NCBI RefSeq assembly: GCF_013376105.1
Contig: NZ_JAAMFM010000002.1
Location: forward strand, 1-64,000
From: Arthrobacter wenxiniae
GTDB taxonomy: Bacteria; Actinomycetota; Actinomycetes; Actinomycetales; Micrococcaceae
Length of the DNA stretch: 64,000 bases
Direction of reading: 5' to 3'
Shown: positions 8,877 through 17,583 of the stretch, in pieces
How positions within the stretch are numbered: the stretch's first letter is position 1
Layout: every line of letters starts with the position of its first letter
Notes under the pieces: generated by a model
What the model was told of the DNA's origin: nothing
The model's input: the letters and a program-made list of their open reading frames with translations, nothing else
Databases searched by the model: none
Position numbers and translations under genes: made by a program

Positions 8877-9488
8877 TCAGTCAAGCACGACGCCGGACAC
8901 GGGCTCGTCGCCGTCGGGCCCCCGGGTGCCGGGCCTGGTTTCGCCGGCCCGGGCGGCATTCTTCTTCTCCATGGCGGCGTCCATCCTTGCTTCCTGCGCC
9001 TCCCAGTTCGGATTGACCATGCCGCGGCCGTTGCGGGCGGTGATGTCGATGGTTTCCAGGGCGCGGGCCACCATGGCGTCGTCCTTGCCCAGGTGTTCGT
9101 TGACGACGCCAATCTGGACGCTGATGATCTTGAAGGAGTGGTCAAGCTTTAGTTCGCGCGCCTTGGCCGCCTGGCGGGACCCGGCGTCGTCGGACACGAG
9201 CCGGGTGCCGCCGTCGGCCGGGGCCTTGGCGCTGGTGCGCTGGGCCATCTCGGCCTGGGCGAGCTTGACCTGGCGGGCGCCAAACGCGGCAGCCTTGTGC
9301 ACTCCGATGTAGACCAGGGTGGACAGCGCCAGCCAGCCGAACGCGATGACCGCGATGACCCAGCCCAGCACCGTGCTGTTGTTGGCGGCGAAAACGATTG
9401 CCACCAGAAAGACGATGGCCAGCACAATGGTGCCGAGGCCGGTGAACTTGCCGGGTTTGGTCATTTTTCCAGGTCCTGGGAGAGTCAT
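8877..9488 (-). CDS. conserved membrane protein of unknown function
   Basis: 203 residues. Two adjacent membrane helices at about 17-36 and 40-62 are followed by a long charged cytoplasmic tail rich in Ala, Lys and Glu that includes a probable helix around 65-90. I do not recognise a named domain. It is upstream of xth on the same strand with a 50-base gap, so it may head the operon. An internal ATG at 9464 is an alternative start; neither has a strong ribosome site. Confidence 0.7.
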   Translation of the reverse strand: MTLPGPGKMTKPGKFTGLGTIVLAIVFLVAIVFAANNSTVLGWVIAVIAFGWLALSTLVYIGVHKAAAFGARQVKLAQAEMAQRTSAKAPADGGTRLVSDDAGSRQAAKARELKLDHSFKIISVQIGVVNEHLGKDDAMVARALETIDITARNGRGMVNPNWEAQEARMDAAMEKKNAARAGETRPGTRGPDGDEPVSGVVLD

Positions 9489-9691
9489 GCCTTCATTCTC
9501 TCAAACCGCGGCCGGTCCCCGCGCCCGCTTCCACCAGCGGCGAACGGTGCGGGACCGCGCTGGCACGCCGCTGCCCGTCCCGAAAGCGCGGATACGGTTG
9601 TCCGGAATCCGCCAGGGCCGCCATTTCTGCGCTTTCGACGTGCCGTCGGGCGGAGCCACGGGGCCGCCGGCCGCAATGGCGTGTTGTTTCC

Positions 9692-9713
9692 GGAAAGAGG
9701 TTTCCTTCTTTCC
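9692..9713 (-). terminator. weak hairpin downstream of the FAD oxidoreductase
   Basis: GGAAAGA (9692-9698) and TCTTTCC (9707-9713) form a 7-bp stem with an 8-base loop, 30 bases past the oxidoreductase stop. There is no clear U run. The rest of 9489-9742 shows nothing. Confidence 0.35.
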
Positions 9714-9742
9714 CGGGGTGGTTTCTTGTGGTGGCCGTGCCG

Positions 9743-11149
9743 TCACGCCGTGGGGGCGACGTTCTGGTTGAGCCGGAACAGGTTGGTGGGGTCGTAGTCG
9801 TTCTTCAGTTCCACCAGGCGCCGGTAGGTGTCCGGCGGGTACGACGCCCGGACCAGCGCGGCATTGGCCTCACCGGTGAAATTCACGTACGCAGCCGCGT
9901 CCGGGCCCAGCGAGGACGTCACGCCGCGCGCCCAGTCAACGGTATCGGCGAAGCCTTCGGCCGCCGGCGTGCGGGCAATGACGTTGACAATGAATTCGTG
10001 GTCGCGGACGGCGAAGGCCGTTGCGTCGGCCGGAACCCGGCCCACCGCGCCACCCAGGTGGTGCAGGTGGACCTCCGTCATGGTGTTGGGCAGCGCCGCA
10101 AACGAGTCCTGCAGCACGCGCAGGGACGCGTCGTCGGCGGTGCGCAGAAATGCCGAGCGGAAATAGTTGTGCACGCCCCGCGGGTACAGCGGGTCGAGGG
10201 CCTGCTGCCACCCCGCGTACGGGTTGGCCGCGAACACGTCGGCGATGAGCGTTCCCAGGGTGCGGAACGGTGCAGTGGCGGCGTCACCGGCGTCGGGATC
10301 GCCGGACCAGCAGCCTCCCACGGCGATGACCGGCTTGCCGTGCACCGATTCCGGCAGGAACGGGACCGGCGGCGCCGTGGTCATGTTGACCAGCGTCGTC
10401 AGCTCATCGGGTGCCGCCGCGCAGGCCGCCCGGTAGCCCCGCAACACCTGCTCCGCCTCCTCCGCGGGGTAGAACGCCAGTCCGGAGAGGACGGTGGGCC
10501 CCACCTCGTGCAATTGATAGTCGAAGGACGTCACCACACCGAAATTGCCGCCGCCTCCGCGCAGCCCCCAGAACAGGTCCGGGTGCTCGCCGGCACTCGC
10601 GTGGACAAACTGCCCGTCGGCGGTGACGACGTCGGCGCCGACCAGGTTGTCGCTGGCGAGCCCGTGCTTGCGCACGAGCCAGCCGATGCCGCCGCCGGTG
10701 GTGAAGCCGGCGATGCCCGTGGAGGAGACCAGGCCGCCGGTCACCGCAAGCCCGAACTGCTGGGTTTCTGCGTCCAGGTCCTTCCAGGTGCAGCCCGGCT
10801 GCGCCGCCACGCGGCGGCGGGCCGGATCCACCCGGATTCCCTTCATCGGCGAAAGGTCCAGCACGATGCCGCCGTCGACGGTGGAAAACCCGGGAATCGA
10901 ATGGCCTCCGCCGCGAACCGCGAGCGGCAGCCCCTCGCTGCGTGCGAGCTCGACCGTGCGGATCACATCGGCCACGCCGGCACAGCGTGCGATGAGCGCC
11001 GGACGGCGGTCGTGGGCCCCGTTCCAGATGCTGCGCTCCAGGTCGTAGTCCGCGTCCCCTGGCCGGACGAGCGTGCCGCGCAGGCCGGCGGCGAACTCGG
11101 CAATCGTGGGCTCCCCGATGCGGGCCGGCCCAGTCTGCGTTGTTGTCAT
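9743..11149 (-). CDS. FAD-binding oxidoreductase, berberine-bridge (BBE) type
   Basis: 468 residues. The N-terminal FAD-binding (PCMH) domain has VRGGGHS with His83, the residue that carries FAD covalently in this family. The C-terminal BBE segment ends with NDYDPTNLFRLNQN, a typical closing motif. The second covalent position, a Cys in the GGxCxxxG loop, is Val here (TGGLVSSTG), so flavin attachment is probably through His only. Members oxidise sugars, alcohols or alkaloid-like compounds with O2; the substrate is unknown. The start ATG follows AGGAGC. The large AfsR-type regulator gene ends 76 bases upstream on the same strand and may control it. Confidence 0.88.
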   Translation of the reverse strand: MTTTQTGPARIGEPTIAEFAAGLRGTLVRPGDADYDLERSIWNGAHDRRPALIARCAGVADVIRTVELARSEGLPLAVRGGGHSIPGFSTVDGGIVLDLSPMKGIRVDPARRRVAAQPGCTWKDLDAETQQFGLAVTGGLVSSTGIAGFTTGGGIGWLVRKHGLASDNLVGADVVTADGQFVHASAGEHPDLFWGLRGGGGNFGVVTSFDYQLHEVGPTVLSGLAFYPAEEAEQVLRGYRAACAAAPDELTTLVNMTTAPPVPFLPESVHGKPVIAVGGCWSGDPDAGDAATAPFRTLGTLIADVFAANPYAGWQQALDPLYPRGVHNYFRSAFLRTADDASLRVLQDSFAALPNTMTEVHLHHLGGAVGRVPADATAFAVRDHEFIVNVIARTPAAEGFADTVDWARGVTSSLGPDAAAYVNFTGEANAALVRASYPPDTYRRLVELKNDYDPTNLFRLNQNVAPTA

Positions 11150-11225
11150 GATGTATTGCTCCTGTTTGCTGTTGGCAGTGCCGGATCCATTTGCCGGATC
11201 CAGGAGTAACGCTAATCACGGCCTC

Positions 11226-14200
11226 TCAACGGGAACTTAACGAGATCTCAACATCACCGCCCGGGGCCTGCCGGCGAAGTGCTGCCAGCCGTTGGCAGGC
11301 AATGACGCATCTCGTGCGGTCGAAAATCGCCGCAACCCTGTCAATTTCGCGGGCCGCCCGATCCGGGTCCCCGAGTTCATGTGACAGCTCGGCCACCATC
11401 AGCCGTTGCCAGCCGGCGAGTTTCGGCCATGGGGCAACCCTTTCGGCTGCCCGCCTGTACATCTCCCGTGCGGCCCGGACCTCCCCGGAGATTAGCTCCA
11501 CAGCCCCCAGAATCGTCAGGGTGGCGCTCATACCCACCTGGTCCCCCGCGGACTCGAACCTGGAGAGGCAGCTCCGGGCGTCGCCCAGGCCGCGGTCGAT
11601 GTCACCACCCATGGCGCGAAGCAGGGCGATGTTAAGCTCGGTCAGCAGCTCGCCCCGCCGGTCGCCCAGGCCGCGCCGGAGCTCCCGCGCCAAGGACAGC
11701 GCCCCAAAGGCCGCGCTTTGCCCGCCACCGTCGCGCAGAATGCAGCCAAGTTGGTGAAGTGCCTGCGCCCTGGCCAGGTCATCGCCCAGCCCGGCGAAGT
11801 ATTCGGCTGCCTCCGCGACGACGGACTCCGCCGACTGCTGGTCCCGCGACAGCCGGGAGGCGTAGCCGAGCGCGGCCAGCGCGTAGCCTTTGGCCTGGAT
11901 GACGCCGACCCTTCTGCCCAACAGCATGGTTTCCTCGAGGCAGGGTGCCAGCCGCCCGGCGATCGGGACCAGTTGCAGACTCGGGGTGATCACCGGCAGA
12001 AAGGCTGGAGTGGCGGTGTCTGACTGCGCGAGTTCATCCAGGCAGATGTTGAGGTGGCGGGCGGCGGGCGGTCCGTCCTCCCGGGCCAACGCGCACTGTC
12101 CGAGCAGCCAACTGCTGGCTGCGGCATGTTCGGCCCTGCCCCCTTCGACCGCCTCGGCGTGCTCGGCGGCTGCCAGCTGTTCGGCCTCCTCCAGGTCAAA
12201 GGTGCTCCAGGCGAGCGAGGTCTCAATGAGCCGGGCCATCACCACCTCGTCGGGTTCGCCGATCTGCCGCACGATCGCCAGGGCCTCCGCGCCGAGTGCC
12301 CGATGCCGGTCGCTGCGGCCCTGCCTGCTGTACAGGCCGGTCAGACCGATCAGGGCCGCCGCGCGGGGCCGGGTCGGGTCCGGCGCCACCGCCAAGGCAC
12401 GCTCGATCCAGCGCGCACCCTCCACCGCGTGGCCGCGGAGGAACCAGAAGCGCCACAGACTCGCGGCGAGCCGGAGCGCGGCCTCAGGCTCGCGCGCACA
12501 CGACCAGCGCAGTGCGGCGCGCAGGTTGTCGTGCTCGCTGTCGAGCAGCTTTGGCGCCTCGATGACCACCCCGGTGGCCTGTTCGGGATTGTGGGCAACG
12601 GCGAAGGCCAGGAAATAGGCGCAATGCGCTTCCGCCAGCCGGTCCGCTTCTCCCGCACGTTCGAGATTCTCGTGGCAATACTGGCGGACCGTCTCGAGCT
12701 GCCGGTAACGGGTCCCGCCGGCATTTCTTTCCGTGACCACCAGGGACTTGTCCACGAGCCTGGCCAGGAGCTCGAGCAGTTCGGTTTGTTGGAGGGGCGG
12801 GTCGGCGCAGACTGCCTCGACGGCGTGGAGGGTGAAACCACCGGCGAACACGGACAACCGGCGCACCAGCACCTGCTCCGGTCTTGTGAGCAGCGCGTGA
12901 CTCCATTCCAGGGTGCCGCGCAGCGTCTGGCGGCGCGTGGCGCCGGCGGGTCCGCCGCCCAGCAGGGACAAGGCATCGCCCAAGCGCTGCACGATCTCAA
13001 CGGGCTCAAGAACGGCGGTCCTCGCAGCGGCCAATTCCAGGGCAAGCGGCATCCCGTCGAGCCGCCGGCACAACTCGGCCACCCCCTGCGCATTGCCGGC
13101 GTCAAGGGCGAAACCCGGACGGACCCGGGCTGCGCGCTCCACGAAAAGCTGGACGGACGGCAGACGGCCAAGTTCGGCCAGGTCGGGGGCGCCGGCGCGG
13201 ACAGGCGGGGGAAGCGGCAGGGATGGGACCCTGAAGGTGAATTCCCCGTCAACATGGAGCGGCTCCCGGCTGGTGGCCAGCACTCTAACCCCAGGAGACC
13301 CGGAGAGCAGCGCGACGACGAGTTGGGCACAGGCCGTGAGCAGGTGTTCACAGTTGTCCAGCACCAGGAGCAGCGAGCGCCGCTGCAGCTGCCCGACCAG
13401 CATTCGCACACGGTCGGGTGCCGCGCCGGAGTCCAGCCCGAGGACCTCGGCCACGGCGTCCGCCACCAGCAGGGCCTCCCGGACCCCGGTGAGGTCCACG
13501 AACCAGACCCCGTCCACGTACCCGCGACGAACCCTCTTCGCGGCCTCCAGGGCAAGCCTGGTCTTGCCGCTGCCGCCGGCCCCGGTGAGAGTGAGCAGGC
13601 GTGCACGGCCCATCAGCCCCTCGACGTCAACGAGCTCACGCTGACGCCCGATGAAGCTTGTCAAGGGGGAGGGGAGATATCCTGTGGTGTCTTCCCTGCC
13701 GGCCGCGCCGTTGTGACCGGCCGCGCCGGCGGGCTTGCGGAGGGGTCCATCGGGCGGGGACCCGGTCAACAACTCGCGGAACAGTTCTGCGGTCCGGGCA
13801 TCCGGATCGGTCCCGAAGGCATCGAGGAGTTCCTCGACCAGCCGCTCATAGCGCGCCAGGGCCTCCGACCGCCGGCCCATTCCCGCCAGCACCGCCATCT
13901 GGGCGCGCACGGCCCCCTCGTGGACAGGATTGGATTCCAGGGCACGCGTGAGGATGACCAGGGCTTCCTCCGGTGCGCGCTGCGCCACCGTGGACGCCAG
14001 TTTCACCAGGACCTCGCGGTGTGCTTCCCGGAGCTCATCGCGCCGTGCCGCCAGCCAGTGGGCATCCGGCAGCTCGGGCAAGAGGTCGCCGCTGTACAGC
14101 TTGGCTGCCTCGCGCAGGCTGGCCTCGGAACCGGAGGCCAGCGCTGCCATGGCCGACCGTTCGAATTGGAGCACGTCGACGGCGATTGGTCCCGTGTCGT

Positions 14201-14510
14201 CCAGCACAACCATTTCACCGCGGATGGCGAGCAGGCCCTCACTTCCCGTGCCCAGCCCGGCGAGCGCTTGACGGGCGACGTACAGGGTCTGATGCAGGTT
14301 CCGCGCGGCCGCCGCGGGCTCCAAGACGGGCCACAGACGGTCCAATACCTGCTCGCGAGGGCTGCGCTGCCCCGGGGCCAGGGCCAGCATCGCCACAAGG
14401 GACTTTGCTTTCCGCAGCCGCCATCGGCCGTTCTCGACGGCGTTCCCGTTCACGCGCACGGTGAACGGGCCGAGCAGCTGAATGCGCAGCCCGCTGTGGG
14501 AAGGATCCAT
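11226..14510 (-). CDS. AfsR/SARP-type transcriptional regulator (BTAD, NB-ARC ATPase, TPR-like repeats)
   Basis: 1094 residues. An OmpR-like winged helix at about 8-100 (IQLLGPFTVRVNG opening) is followed by a bacterial transcriptional activation domain (about 110-250). An ATPase domain follows with P-loop GAGGSGKT (310-317), a Walker B-like LLLVLDNCEHLL, and VRVLATSREPL. From about 650 to the end Ala/Leu-rich helical repeats resemble TPRs. In streptomycetes such proteins activate secondary-metabolism and differentiation genes in an ATP-controlled way. Neighbours are the BBE oxidoreductase downstream and the divergent Gmad2-LysM/protease/inhibitor genes; either set could be the target. No biosynthetic gene cluster is present. 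Confidence 0.9.
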   Translation of the reverse strand: MDPSHSGLRIQLLGPFTVRVNGNAVENGRWRLRKAKSLVAMLALAPGQRSPREQVLDRLWPVLEPAAAARNLHQTLYVARQALAGLGTGSEGLLAIRGEMVVLDDTGPIAVDVLQFERSAMAALASGSEASLREAAKLYSGDLLPELPDAHWLAARRDELREAHREVLVKLASTVAQRAPEEALVILTRALESNPVHEGAVRAQMAVLAGMGRRSEALARYERLVEELLDAFGTDPDARTAELFRELLTGSPPDGPLRKPAGAAGHNGAAGREDTTGYLPSPLTSFIGRQRELVDVEGLMGRARLLTLTGAGGSGKTRLALEAAKRVRRGYVDGVWFVDLTGVREALLVADAVAEVLGLDSGAAPDRVRMLVGQLQRRSLLLVLDNCEHLLTACAQLVVALLSGSPGVRVLATSREPLHVDGEFTFRVPSLPLPPPVRAGAPDLAELGRLPSVQLFVERAARVRPGFALDAGNAQGVAELCRRLDGMPLALELAAARTAVLEPVEIVQRLGDALSLLGGGPAGATRRQTLRGTLEWSHALLTRPEQVLVRRLSVFAGGFTLHAVEAVCADPPLQQTELLELLARLVDKSLVVTERNAGGTRYRQLETVRQYCHENLERAGEADRLAEAHCAYFLAFAVAHNPEQATGVVIEAPKLLDSEHDNLRAALRWSCAREPEAALRLAASLWRFWFLRGHAVEGARWIERALAVAPDPTRPRAAALIGLTGLYSRQGRSDRHRALGAEALAIVRQIGEPDEVVMARLIETSLAWSTFDLEEAEQLAAAEHAEAVEGGRAEHAAASSWLLGQCALAREDGPPAARHLNICLDELAQSDTATPAFLPVITPSLQLVPIAGRLAPCLEETMLLGRRVGVIQAKGYALAALGYASRLSRDQQSAESVVAEAAEYFAGLGDDLARAQALHQLGCILRDGGGQSAAFGALSLARELRRGLGDRRGELLTELNIALLRAMGGDIDRGLGDARSCLSRFESAGDQVGMSATLTILGAVELISGEVRAAREMYRRAAERVAPWPKLAGWQRLMVAELSHELGDPDRAAREIDRVAAIFDRTRCVIACQRLAALRRQAPGGDVEISLSSR

Positions 14511-14627
14511 GGGCCTTCAGTATCCGCCCGCCGCCCGGCGTTGTCGACCACGGACCTGTCCCAAACTTCCCCTTGCCGGGGGCTCGGATTGGGCGCATCA
14601 TGGGGGAAGCTATTGGAGGGGGCCGTG

Positions 14628-15128
14628 ATGGTGGCACCACGATTGATTGAAGTCCGTCAGCCGCAACCAAACGACGTGATTGGGAAGAAATTCGTGATTG
14701 CCGGCCATGGCACCGGCTTTGAGGCGGTGGTGCGCTGGAAGGTCCTGGACAGCGCCGGGCACACCTTGGGGAGCGGCAACATCCAGGGTGCCGGTTCCAT
14801 GGGCGTCATCAAGGACTTCGGCAACACGGTCACGCTGGGAACCACGTCGGCCCGCGGCGCCCATGTGACCCTCCAGGTGTTCGGCGACGACCCATCCGGG
14901 CTCCACCCTCCCGGCCCCGACCTGAACATTGTCCACGTCACGCTGTTCACGTCGCTGGATGGCTTCAAGCTGTATGAGGTCAAGGGCGGGGACAACCTGA
15001 CCCGGATTGCCCAGCAGCAGGGCCAAAACACCACCGCCAACGACATCTTCGAAGCGAACCGGGACCGCATCAGCAACCCGGACCTGATCTTCCCCGGGCA
15101 AGTTTTCCGCATCCCGCTGCTCACCTGA
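14628..15128 (+). CDS. Gmad2 immunoglobulin-like and LysM domain protein
   Basis: 166 residues. Positions about 5-105 (IEVRQPQPNDVIG through NIVHVTLF) match the Gmad2 immunoglobulin-like fold that accompanies export or germination proteins. Residues about 115-165 are one LysM domain (YEVKGGDNLTRIA ... IFPGQVFRIP), which binds glycan chains of peptidoglycan. There is no signal peptide or lipobox, so export, if any, is by an unusual route. GGAGGGGG lies 7 bases before the ATG; a GTG one codon earlier is possible. It is followed after 60 bases by the M4 protease gene and is divergent from the AfsR-like regulator (117-base gap). Confidence 0.85.
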   Translation: MVAPRLIEVRQPQPNDVIGKKFVIAGHGTGFEAVVRWKVLDSAGHTLGSGNIQGAGSMGVIKDFGNTVTLGTTSARGAHVTLQVFGDDPSGLHPPGPDLNIVHVTLFTSLDGFKLYEVKGGDNLTRIAQQQGQNTTANDIFEANRDRISNPDLIFPGQVFRIPLLT

Positions 15129-15188
15129 CAGGCCCGCCGTGCCTGCTGAACCACCGTCATTGGCAACGCCTATGGAAGGGACAAGTTC

Positions 15189-16268
15189 ATGTCAAGGAAC
15201 CATCGCCGGGCGCAGTGCGGAATTGCTCCGCCGGACCTGCTGGGGCGGCTGGCGGTCGAGGGGGATGCCCAACAGCGGGAGGCCGCGGTCCGCGCCCTGG
15301 CCACCTCCGCCGCGATCCGTTCCCAGCGGGCCGTCATGGGCCGGCTCAACCGCCAGCTCAACTTGAACCTCGGGCAGATGATCGGTTTCACTGTTAACCC
15401 GGACCGACGCCTGACGATCTACGACAACCAGACCAACGGCAGGACATTCCTGCCCGGAGTCCGCGTCCGGGACTGGGGGCAGCCGCCGGTGCAGGATGAG
15501 GCTGTCAACCAGGCCTACGACGGCAGCAGCGCAACGTACGAATTCTACCGCGATGTGTTCGCGCGCAATTCCCTGGACGGGGCAGGGCTGGAACTGGTCT
15601 CCTCAGTCCATTACGGCGTTGCCTTCGACAACGCGTTCTGGGACGGCGCCCAGATGGTTTACGGCGATGGCAGCGGCCGGATCTTCCAGGTTGGCGGGCT
15701 GACCCGCTCCCTGGACGTCATTGCCCATGAGCTCACCCATGGCATCACCGAACTCACCGCGGGGCTGGTCTACAGCAAGCAGTCGGGCGCGCTGAATGAA
15801 TCCTTCTCCGACGTCTTCGGCTCGCTCGTCAAGCAGTACAGCCTCAAGCAGTCCGCGGCCGACGCCGACTGGCTGATCGGGGAAGGGATCCTGGTACCCG
15901 CGCTGGGCAAGGCGCTGCGCTCCATGATCAACCCGGGCACCGCCTATTCAGGCGACCGGCAGCCCGGACACATGGACGACTACGTGGACCTGCCGGACAA
16001 CAACGACCCCCGCAATGACAACGGCGGCGTGCACATCAACTCGGGCATCCCCAACCATGCCTTTGCCCTGGCGGCCAACGCCCTCGGTGGTTTCGCCTGG
16101 GAAAAGGTGGGAAAGATCTGGTACACGGTGCTGACCACCCGGCTGCGCCCCAACTCGCAATTCGATGAGGCCGCGCAGGCCACGGTCGACGTCGCCGGCA
16201 CCCTGTTCAGCGCCACGGAGCAGGACGCCGTCCACAACGCCTGGAAGGAGGTCGGGGTCCTTTCATGA
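15189..16268 (+). CDS. protealysin-like M4 (thermolysin family) metalloprotease
   Basis: 359 residues. A short N-terminal propeptide contains GIAPPDLLGRLA, matching the PPxxL element of protealysin precursors rather than the long FTP/PepSY propeptide of secreted thermolysins. The catalytic zinc site is His180-Glu181-Leu-Thr-His184 with Glu204 in LNESFSD as third ligand; VHINSGIPNHAF supplies the downstream active-site His. There is no signal peptide, as in protealysin itself, which is cytoplasmic or released by another route. It overlaps the inhibitor gene by ATGA, so protease and inhibitor are probably made in step. Confidence 0.92.
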   Translation: MSRNHRRAQCGIAPPDLLGRLAVEGDAQQREAAVRALATSAAIRSQRAVMGRLNRQLNLNLGQMIGFTVNPDRRLTIYDNQTNGRTFLPGVRVRDWGQPPVQDEAVNQAYDGSSATYEFYRDVFARNSLDGAGLELVSSVHYGVAFDNAFWDGAQMVYGDGSGRIFQVGGLTRSLDVIAHELTHGITELTAGLVYSKQSGALNESFSDVFGSLVKQYSLKQSAADADWLIGEGILVPALGKALRSMINPGTAYSGDRQPGHMDDYVDLPDNNDPRNDNGGVHINSGIPNHAFALAANALGGFAWEKVGKIWYTVLTTRLRPNSQFDEAAQATVDVAGTLFSATEQDAVHNAWKEVGVLS

Positions 16269-16576
16269 AGCTGACAATCCGCAGGGGAGGCGGCCTTGCG
16301 GGCATGGTGGCGCAGACCGAACTTGACGACCGGTCCCTGCCGAAGACCGATGCGGAGGCCTTTGCCGGGGAAGTTGCCCGCGCCAACCTCCACGAACAGC
16401 CCGAGCCCGCCGCCGCCAAACCGTGGCCGGATGCCCAACTCTACGAAATCCTCCTGGAGGCGGCGGGACCGCCCATCAGCGTCCATTACACGGACGAGAC
16501 CCTGCCCGAATCCGTCCGGCTGCTCGTGGCGTGGGTGGACGGGCGACCCGAACGCGTGGAATCGATCGAACAGTAG
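16265..16576 (+). CDS. emfourin-like inhibitor of the adjacent M4 protease
   Basis: 103 residues, no signal peptide. It opens KLTIRRGGGLAGMVAQTELD and contains PWPDAQLYEILLE and a DETLPESVRLLV segment. This is the layout of emfourin, the small inhibitor encoded next to protealysin in Serratia. The ATG overlaps the protease stop (16265-16268). By analogy it binds the mature protease in the cell and prevents self-digestion. The assignment rests on size, partner gene and remembered family pattern, not on an alignment. Confidence 0.75.
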   Translation: MKLTIRRGGGLAGMVAQTELDDRSLPKTDAEAFAGEVARANLHEQPEPAAAKPWPDAQLYEILLEAAGPPISVHYTDETLPESVRLLVAWVDGRPERVESIEQ

Positions 16577-16608
16577 ACGCCGGCGCCCGGGCCCCGCGGG
16601 TTGGGCCG

Positions 16609-16629
16609 GTCGAGACCTTGCGTCTCGAC
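16609..16629. repeat. short palindrome GTCGAGA/TCTCGAC between convergent operons
   Basis: A 7-bp stem (16609-16615 with 16623-16629) with a 7-base loop lies between the inhibitor gene and folD, which converge. The TCTCGAC arm is the end sequence of a dispersed repeat found elsewhere in this window. It could act as a weak bidirectional terminator. Confidence 0.5.
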
Positions 16630-16674
16630 GCGTCCGCAAAGCCCGCCGCCCGACCACCGGTTGCGGGATCCTGC

Positions 16675-17583
16675 TCAGGCCCGCTCTGCGGACTCCACCA
16701 CGTTCGCCAGCAGCATGGCGCGGGTCATGGGGCCCACACCGCCGGGGTTCGGCGAGATCCAGGAGGCGACCCCGTAAGCGGCCGGCTCCACGTCACCGGT
16801 GACCACGGCGCGGCCGGTGCCGTCATCCACGCGGGAGACACCGACGTCGAGCACAATGGCGCCCGGCTTGAGATCCGCCGCCTTGATCATGTGCGGCTGG
16901 CCGGCGGCGGCGATGACGACGTCGGCCACGCGCAGTTCCGCCGCCAGGTCCAACGTGCCCGTGTGGGCCAGCGTGACGGTCGCGTTGATCTCCCTGCGCG
17001 TGAGCAGCAGCCCCACGGGACGGCCGATCGTGACGCCGCGGCCCACCACCAGGACCCGTTTGCCGCTCAGCCCGATCCCGTGGCGGCGCAGCAGTTCCAC
17101 ACAGCCCTTGGGCGTGCACGGCAGCGGCGAGGACATGGGCCGGTTGACGTTGGCCACCAGCCGGCCCAGGTTCATCGGGTGCAGGCCGTCGGCGTCCTTG
17201 GCGGGGTCGATGGCCTCGAGGACCACGTCCTGGTCAACGTGCGCCGGCAGCGGGAGCTGGACGATGTAGCCGGTGCAGGCGGGGTCGGCGTTTAGTCGGC
17301 GGACGGCGTCGAGCACCTCCTCCTGGGTGGCGGAGTCCGGCAGGTCGATGCGGATGGAGCTGATCCCCACTTCGGCGCAGTCCTTGTGCTTGCCGGCCAC
17401 GTACCACTGGGAGCCGGGGTCCTCGCCCACCAGGATGGTGCCCAGGCCGGGGGTGATCCCCCGTGCCGTCAGCGCGGCCACCCGTTCCTTCAGCTCGGCC
17501 TTGATGGCGGCCGCGGTGGCCTTGCCGTCCAGGATTTGCGCGGTTTGTGCCGCGGGGGCCGCCCCGGGCACGCCGCCTACCAT
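16675..17583 (-). CDS. folD: bifunctional methylenetetrahydrofolate dehydrogenase/cyclohydrolase
   Basis: 302 residues. It interconverts 5,10-methylene-THF, methenyl-THF and 10-formyl-THF with NADP. Seen in order are [14 protein letters not shown], the YVAGKHKDC segment with the catalytic Lys, the [12 protein letters not shown] motif, the [17 protein letters not shown] loop (VGRSxxVGxP in the family) and the terminal [17 protein letters not shown]. The ATG at 17583 has AGGAAG upstream and lies inside the last codons of glyA (7-base overlap), so the two are co-transcribed and share the upstream riboswitch. Confidence 0.96.
   Translation of the reverse strand: MVGGVPGAAPAAQTAQILDGKATAAAIKAELKERVAALTARGITPGLGTILVGEDPGSQWYVAGKHKDCAEVGISSIRIDLPDSATQEEVLDAVRRLNADPACTGYIVQLPLPAHVDQDVVLEAIDPAKDADGLHPMNLGRLVANVNRPMSSPLPCTPKGCVELLRRHGIGLSGKRVLVVGRGVTIGRPVGLLLTRREINATVTLAHTGTLDLAAELRVADVVIAAAGQPHMIKAADLKPGAIVLDVGVSRVDDGTGRAVVTGDVEPAAYGVASWISPNPGGVGPMTRAMLLANVVESAERA

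Noticed and set aside
12054-14624. Very long plus-strand open frame running into the Gmad2-LysM gene
   Set aside because: It lies antisense to the AfsR-type regulator, which has clear domains; only the part from 14628 on has homology and a ribosome site.
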